Source of the DNA: Pseudomonadota bacterium
Lineage (GTDB): Bacteria > Pseudomonadota > Alphaproteobacteria > Acetobacterales > Acetobacteraceae
Assembly: GCA_021819535.1 (NCBI GenBank)
Contig: JAKAQU010000101.1
Span: forward strand, 1-9,113
Direction: 5' to 3'
Length of the DNA stretch: 9,113 bases
The notes below the pieces were generated by a model. It saw only the letters and a list, made by a program, of their open reading frames with translations, made no database searches and was not told the origin of the DNA. The position numbers were made by a program, and so were the translations under genes. Below are positions 5,204-9,113 of this stretch, in pieces. Positions within the stretch are counted from its first letter, which is position 1, and the number at the start of each line of letters is the position of its first letter.

Positions 5204-6195
5204 CGCCGCCGCCCGCCGCCACGGATTTTCTCGCGGCACACGGCTTTGCCGCGGCCGCGATCGAGGCGCTGCCCGGGGATGCCGGGTTTCGCCGCTATTT
5301 CCGCCTCCATCGCGGCCCGCGCCCCGCACTTCTCCTCGCGGCGCCGCCGGATCGCGAGGATCTCGGCCCCTTTTTGCGTATGGCGGGCATCCTCAGAGAG
5401 GGCGGGCTCAGCGTTCCCGCGATCCTTGCCGCCGATCCCGCCCATGGTCTCGCCTTGATCGAGGATTTTGGCGAGCGCCTTTATGCCGGGGTTCTGACGG
5501 AAGCCAACGCCGAAGCTCTCTACGACGCCGCGACCGACGCGCTCGCAACACTTCAGGCGCTCCCGCCGCCGGCCGATCTTCCGCCCTGGGACAAAGCGGC
5601 GATGGCCGGCGCCGCGGCGGCGACGTTTCTCGACTGGTGGTGGCCGGCCAGTTTCGGCGCGCCCGCCTCGCCCGCACTCCGGGACGAATTCATGGCCGCG
5701 CTCGCCTCCCTCCTCGCCCCGCTCGCCATGGCGCCCGCCTGTCTCGTTCATCGCGATTACTTCGCCGGCAATCTCTTCTGGCTCGCCGAGCGTGAGGGGG
5801 TGAAGAAGGTCGGCGTCATCGATTTTCAGGACGCGGCGCGCGGCCATCCCGCCTATGACCTCGTCTCGCTGGTCGAGGATGCGCGGCGCGATCTGCCGGC
5901 GGGAATCGCCGAACGCGAAATCAGGCGTTTTCTTGGCGCGCGCCCCGATCTCGATCCCGGAGCGTTTCGCGCCGCGTGCGTGGCCCTCGCCGCGGTGCGC
6001 CATCTGCGCGTGGCCGGGCTCTGGGTCCGGCTTGCGTTGCGCGATGGGAAACCCGGCTATTTGGTCCATGGCCCGCGCACCTGGGCGCGACTCGCGGCAG
6101 CACTCGCCCGGCCGGAAGCGGCACCGCTCGCCGCTTTCTTCGCTCGCCACGTCCCGCCCGAGCGGCGCGGCAGCCCCGCACTCGCCGCGGCATGA
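5200..6195 (+). CDS. amgK: Anomeric MurNAc/GlcNAc kinase AmgK (aminoglycoside phosphotransferase fold)
   Basis: AmgK phosphorylates the anomeric hydroxyl of N-acetylmuramic acid (and GlcNAc) recovered from peptidoglycan, giving the 1-phosphate used by MurU. The product has 331 residues, the usual size. The kinase fold is visible as a small N-lobe with GDAGFRRYFRL (residues 26-36) and LLLAAPPDRED (44-54), the catalytic HRDYFAGN loop (His184, Asp186, Asn191), and the metal-binding IDFQDAARGHPAYDL segment (Asp208, Asp211). I recall MDAPP in many relatives where LAAPP stands here. The frame is open upstream inside tsaE, but the ATG at 5200, overlapping the tsaE stop by 4 nt, gives the expected N-terminus. 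The call over a generic phosphotransferase rests on the immediately following murU, its usual partner. Confidence 0.92.
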   Translation: MTPPPAATDFLAAHGFAAAAIEALPGDAGFRRYFRLHRGPRPALLLAAPPDREDLGPFLRMAGILREGGLSVPAILAADPAHGLALIEDFGERLYAGVLTEANAEALYDAATDALATLQALPPPADLPPWDKAAMAGAAAATFLDWWWPASFGAPASPALRDEFMAALASLLAPLAMAPACLVHRDYFAGNLFWLAEREGVKKVGVIDFQDAARGHPAYDLVSLVEDARRDLPAGIAEREIRRFLGARPDLDPGAFRAACVALAAVRHLRVAGLWVRLALRDGKPGYLVHGPRTWARLAAALARPEAAPLAAFFARHVPPERRGSPALAAA

Positions 6196-6971
6196 ACAGG
6201 CCGCCTCCCCCGCTCGCCCCCCGCACCGCCATGGTGCTGGCCGCGGGGCTAGGCCAACGCATGCGCCCGCTGACGGCGGAGACGGCCAAACCGCTGCTTC
6301 CGCTCGCCGGCCAGTCGCTGCTCGATCACGCGCTCGATCGCCTTGCCGGTGCTGGCATGGAGCGGGTGGTGGTCAACGGTCACTGGCAGGCCGAACGCCT
6401 GCGCGCCCATCTCGCCGCGCGCATTGCGGGGCCGGAGACGGTGTTCCGCCACGAGCCCGATCTCCTGGAGACCGGGGGCGGCGTTCTCGCGGCACTCAAG
6501 GAGGGGCTGTTCGGGCCGGAGGTTGCGGCCGGCAGCCCGTTTTTCATCGTCAACGGCGATGCTTTCTGGCTCGACGGGCCGCGCCCGACGCTTGCCCGGC
6601 TGGCCGAGGCCTGGGTGGATGCGGAAATCGACGCCCTTCTTCTCTGTCATCGCACTTCGCAGGTCACGGCCGAGGTCGGCGCCGGGGATTTTCTGATCGA
6701 TCCGTGGGGGGTCGCGCGCCGGCGGGGGGCCCGCGAAATCGCGCCCTACGTGTTCGCCGGCGTGCAGATGGTTTCGCCCCGGCTATTCGCGATCGTCGGC
6801 GAGGATTGGCCAGCCAGGTTTTCGATGAACCGGCTCTGGGACCACGCACTCGCTTTGGGGCGCTGCCGCGCTCTGGTCCATGACGGTCTCTGGTTTCATC
6901 TCTCGACGCCCGCCGATCTCGCCGCCGCCGAAATCGCGCTCCGCCGCCCGGCGATGGGTGCGGCGCGGTGA
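6192..6971 (+). CDS. murU: N-acetylmuramate-1-phosphate uridylyltransferase MurU
   Basis: MurU transfers UMP from UTP to MurNAc-1-phosphate, making UDP-MurNAc for re-entry into cell wall synthesis. The product has 259 residues, slightly longer than the typical 220-240. It has the sugar nucleotidyltransferase signature AMVLAAGLGQRMRPLT (residues 13-28) with KPLLPLAG (33-40), a VVNGHW segment (60-65), LLETGGGV (91-98) and the metal-binding NGD (121-123). APYVFAGVQM and WFHLSTPADL further on match the MurU-type C-terminal part. The ATG at 6192 overlaps the amgK stop by 4 nt. AmgK plus MurU form the Pseudomonas-type recycling route that bypasses MurA, the fosfomycin target. Without the pair it might be called a generic glucose-1-phosphate thymidylyltransferase-like protein. 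Confidence 0.93.
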   Translation: MNRPPPPLAPRTAMVLAAGLGQRMRPLTAETAKPLLPLAGQSLLDHALDRLAGAGMERVVVNGHWQAERLRAHLAARIAGPETVFRHEPDLLETGGGVLAALKEGLFGPEVAAGSPFFIVNGDAFWLDGPRPTLARLAEAWVDAEIDALLLCHRTSQVTAEVGAGDFLIDPWGVARRRGAREIAPYVFAGVQMVSPRLFAIVGEDWPARFSMNRLWDHALALGRCRALVHDGLWFHLSTPADLAAAEIALRRPAMGAAR

Positions 6972-9113
6972 ATCTGTTCACCATCGACGCCGACATCCCG
7001 TTTCTCGACACGCTCGCCGCGTCCTGGCTCGATGCGGCACAAGGTGAGCCGGCGCGCGTCGCCGATGGCGTGATCCTGCTTCCGACCCGCCGCGCGGCAC
7101 GTGCGCTCGCGGAGGCTTTTTTGCGCGAGAGCGGGGGAAAACCGCTCCTGCTGCCGCGCATCATCGCCTTCGGCGCGCTCGACGAAGCCCCGCTCGCGCT
7201 CGCCGGCGCGCTCGATCTTCCGCCCGCGGTCTCGCCGATGCTGCGCCTCGCTCATCTGACGCGCCTGATCCTTGCCCTCGACGGCGCATCGGGGGCGCCT
7301 CGCCTCGCCGAGCGCGCCTGGCCGCTCGCGATCGAACTCGCAGCCTTAATGGACGAGGCCGAGCGCGAGGAGGTCGATCTCGAACAGGCCCTGCCGCGCG
7401 CCGCGGCTTCGGAATTCGCCCGCCACTGGCAGCAGACGCTCGATTTTCTTGCGATCATCACCCGCGCCTGGCCGCAATGGCTCGCCGAGAACGCGCTGAT
7501 GAACCCGGCGGCACGCCAAGTCGCCCTGATCGAGGCGCAAGCGGCGGCCTGGCGCGGCGCGCAACCGGCGACGCCGATCTGGGCCGCGGGCGGCACCGGC
7601 GGCATTCCGGCGGTGGCGCGCCTCCTCGGCGTGGTCGCGAATCTGCCTTTGGGGCGCGTTGTGCTGCCCGGCTTCGATCCCGCTGTCCCCGCCGAGGAAG
7701 AGACTGAATTTCCTCCGGAAACCCACCCGCAAGCGGGCATGCATCGCCTCCTCGCCGCGATCGGGGCGGCGCCGGGCGATGTGCGCCCCTGGCCCGTTGC
7801 GCGCGCACCGCTCGCCCCCGGTCGCGCCGCCCATCTTGCCCAGGCACTGCTCCCCGCTGCCGCGCTCGATCGCTGGCGCGAGGGCGCGATCGCCGAAATG
7901 GCCAATGTCTCGCGCCTCGAAGCCGCCGATGAGCATCAGGAGGCGCAGGCGGTCGCGCTCATTCTACGTGGCGCGCTGGAGCAGCCGGGGGCACGGGCGG
8001 CGCTGGTGACACCGGATCGCGATCTCGCCTCCCGGGTTGCAACCGAACTCGCCCGCTATGGCGTCATCGCCGATGACAGCGCCGGCGAGCCGCTCTGTGA
8101 AACCCCGCCTTCGGTGTTTCTCCGCCTCCTCGCCGCGGCCTGGAGCGAGGATCTGGCCCCGGTTCCGTTGCTCGCGCTGCTCAAGCATCCCTATGCCGCA
8201 GCCGGCCTTGCGAGCGAGGTGGCCCGGGCGCTCGCCCGCGCGCTCGAAGGTGCTGCCTTGCGCGGCCCGCGCCCGCCGGGCGGGATCGTCGGATTGCGGC
8301 GTGCCGTGGCCGACCTGGCAGAGGGCGAGGCACTCCGGGATTTCATCGAGCGCATCGCCGATGCGCTCGCGCCCCTGCTTCGGCTCGGCGCGGCATCCGG
8401 GCCGGTCGCCGCCGATGCTTTGTTCGCCGCCCTGATCGAGGCCGGCGAGGCGCTCGCCGCGACCGATACCGAAGCGGGTGCCGCGCGGCTCTGGGCTTTC
8501 GAGGAAGGTTCGGCGCTCGCCGATCTGTTCGCCGAGGCGCTGGAGGCGCTGGCATTGCTGCCGCCGCAGCCTGCCGCAACGCTTCCCGGCCTGTTCGATG
8601 CCCTCCTCGCCGGCGCGGTGGTGCGCTCGCGCCGCGCGGTGCGCGGGCACGAGGGGGCGGAACATCCGCGCATCTTCATCTGGGGGCTTCTGGAGGCGCG
8701 GCTGCAAAGTGCCGAGGTGATCGTGCTCGGCGGGCTTGCCGAAGGGGTCTGGCCGCCGAGCGTCGATCCCGGCCCCTGGCTCAGCCGGCCGATGCGTGCC
8801 GCGATCGGGCTTGCGAGCCCGGAAGTGGCGATCGGCCAGAGCGCGCATGATTTCGTCATGGCCGCGTGCAGTGCGCCGATGGTGGTGCTTTCCTGCCCAC
8901 GCCGGCGCGAGCGCGCCCCGGTGGTGCCGGCGCGCTGGCTCACGCGGCTCGACGCGATGTTCGACCCGCCACTTCCGCGCCACCCGGCGGCGGAATGGGC
9001 AACCCTGCTCGATCAACCGAACGGGCCGCCGCGCCCGGCATCCCCCCCCGCGCCGTGCCCGCCCGCGACACTCCGCCCGCGCCGCCTCACGGTTACCCAC
9101 ACCCAAACCCTCA
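6968..9113 (+). CDS. addB: Double-strand break repair protein AddB, alphaproteobacterial type (3' partial)
   Basis: AddB pairs with AddA as the helicase-nuclease that resects DNA double-strand breaks for RecA loading. The frame is open from the GTG at 6968 to the window end (715 codons). Full proteins are about 1,000 residues, so roughly the last third is missing. I checked codon by codon and found no stop. Recognisable segments are NLFTIDADIPFLDTLA (residues 2-17), LLPTRRAARAL (37-47), LVTPDRDLASRV (346-357), HPRIFIWGLLEARL (566-579), LGGLAEGVWPP (587-597) and WLSRPMRAAIGL. The visible end, RRLTVTHTQTL, corresponds to where the C-terminal PD-(D/E)XK nuclease domain starts, so its catalytic and Fe-S residues cannot be judged. 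No Walker A motif is seen, unlike Bacillus AddB but as I recall for alphaproteobacterial AddB. The start overlaps the murU stop as GTGA. addA would be expected next. Confidence 0.95.
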   Translation, partial: MNLFTIDADIPFLDTLAASWLDAAQGEPARVADGVILLPTRRAARALAEAFLRESGGKPLLLPRIIAFGALDEAPLALAGALDLPPAVSPMLRLAHLTRLILALDGASGAPRLAERAWPLAIELAALMDEAEREEVDLEQALPRAAASEFARHWQQTLDFLAIITRAWPQWLAENALMNPAARQVALIEAQAAAWRGAQPATPIWAAGGTGGIPAVARLLGVVANLPLGRVVLPGFDPAVPAEEETEFPPETHPQAGMHRLLAAIGAAPGDVRPWPVARAPLAPGRAAHLAQALLPAAALDRWREGAIAEMANVSRLEAADEHQEAQAVALILRGALEQPGARAALVTPDRDLASRVATELARYGVIADDSAGEPLCETPPSVFLRLLAAAWSEDLAPVPLLALLKHPYAAAGLASEVARALARALEGAALRGPRPPGGIVGLRRAVADLAEGEALRDFIERIADALAPLLRLGAASGPVAADALFAALIEAGEALAATDTEAGAARLWAFEEGSALADLFAEALEALALLPPQPAATLPGLFDALLAGAVVRSRRAVRGHEGAEHPRIFIWGLLEARLQSAEVIVLGGLAEGVWPPSVDPGPWLSRPMRAAIGLASPEVAIGQSAHDFVMAACSAPMVVLSCPRRRERAPVVPARWLTRLDAMFDPPLPRHPAAEWATLLDQPNGPPRPASPPAPCPPATLRPRRLTVTHTQTL

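Noticed and set aside
4996..6150. A 384-codon - strand frame opposite tsaE and amgK
   Set aside because: It is antisense to two recognised genes and shows low-complexity Arg/Gly-rich sequence without motifs.
7252..9106. Long - strand frames opposite addB (such as 7252-7905 and 7964-9106)
   Set aside because: The + strand frame is continuously open for 715 codons with AddB motifs. The reverse frames are compositional shadows.

Overview
The window is GC-rich (hand count 78% over 8581-8640) and densely coded, with every supported gene on the + strand. Gene content and order point to the Alphaproteobacteria: Cox11 and Sco copper chaperones, a hisF-hisE pair next to a HIT protein, and a tsaE-amgK-murU-addB run. 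A Rhodospirillales/Acetobacteraceae-like host is a reasonable guess, made from remembered family sequences and not from a search. No phage, insertion sequence, CRISPR array, tRNA or rRNA was seen.

Region 1 (1-2538) carries a Cox11/CtaG copper chaperone, cut at its 5' end and fused at its C-terminus to a class I cytochrome c domain. It is followed by the class I ribonucleotide reductase radical subunit NrdB, then by a membrane-anchored Sco/SenC copper chaperone. Two genes for cytochrome oxidase copper-centre assembly thus flank a deoxynucleotide synthesis gene. Region 2 (2539-2989) holds a small conserved-looking helical protein of unknown function, then a gap with an inverted repeat and a possible 11-codon minicistron that overlaps the start of hisF.

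Region 3 (2990-4745) holds hisF and hisE of histidine biosynthesis. HisE has an unusual Lys/Arg-rich N-terminal extension. A short 16-bp tandem repeat array follows, then a HIT-family protein with its own strong ribosome binding site. Region 4 (4769 to the window end) is a tightly packed set: tsaE (tRNA t6A modification), amgK and murU (peptidoglycan sugar recycling) and addB (double-strand break repair, 3' end outside the window). Consecutive genes in this set overlap by exactly 4 nt (ATGA, ATGA, GTGA), which suggests translational coupling.

Most of the window is recognisable housekeeping sequence, and I do not see an obvious new multi-gene system. The points most worth a second look are the Cox11-cytochrome c fusion, the basic tail on HisE, the low-GC core of nrdB, the 16-bp repeat array and the uncharacterised 104-residue protein.
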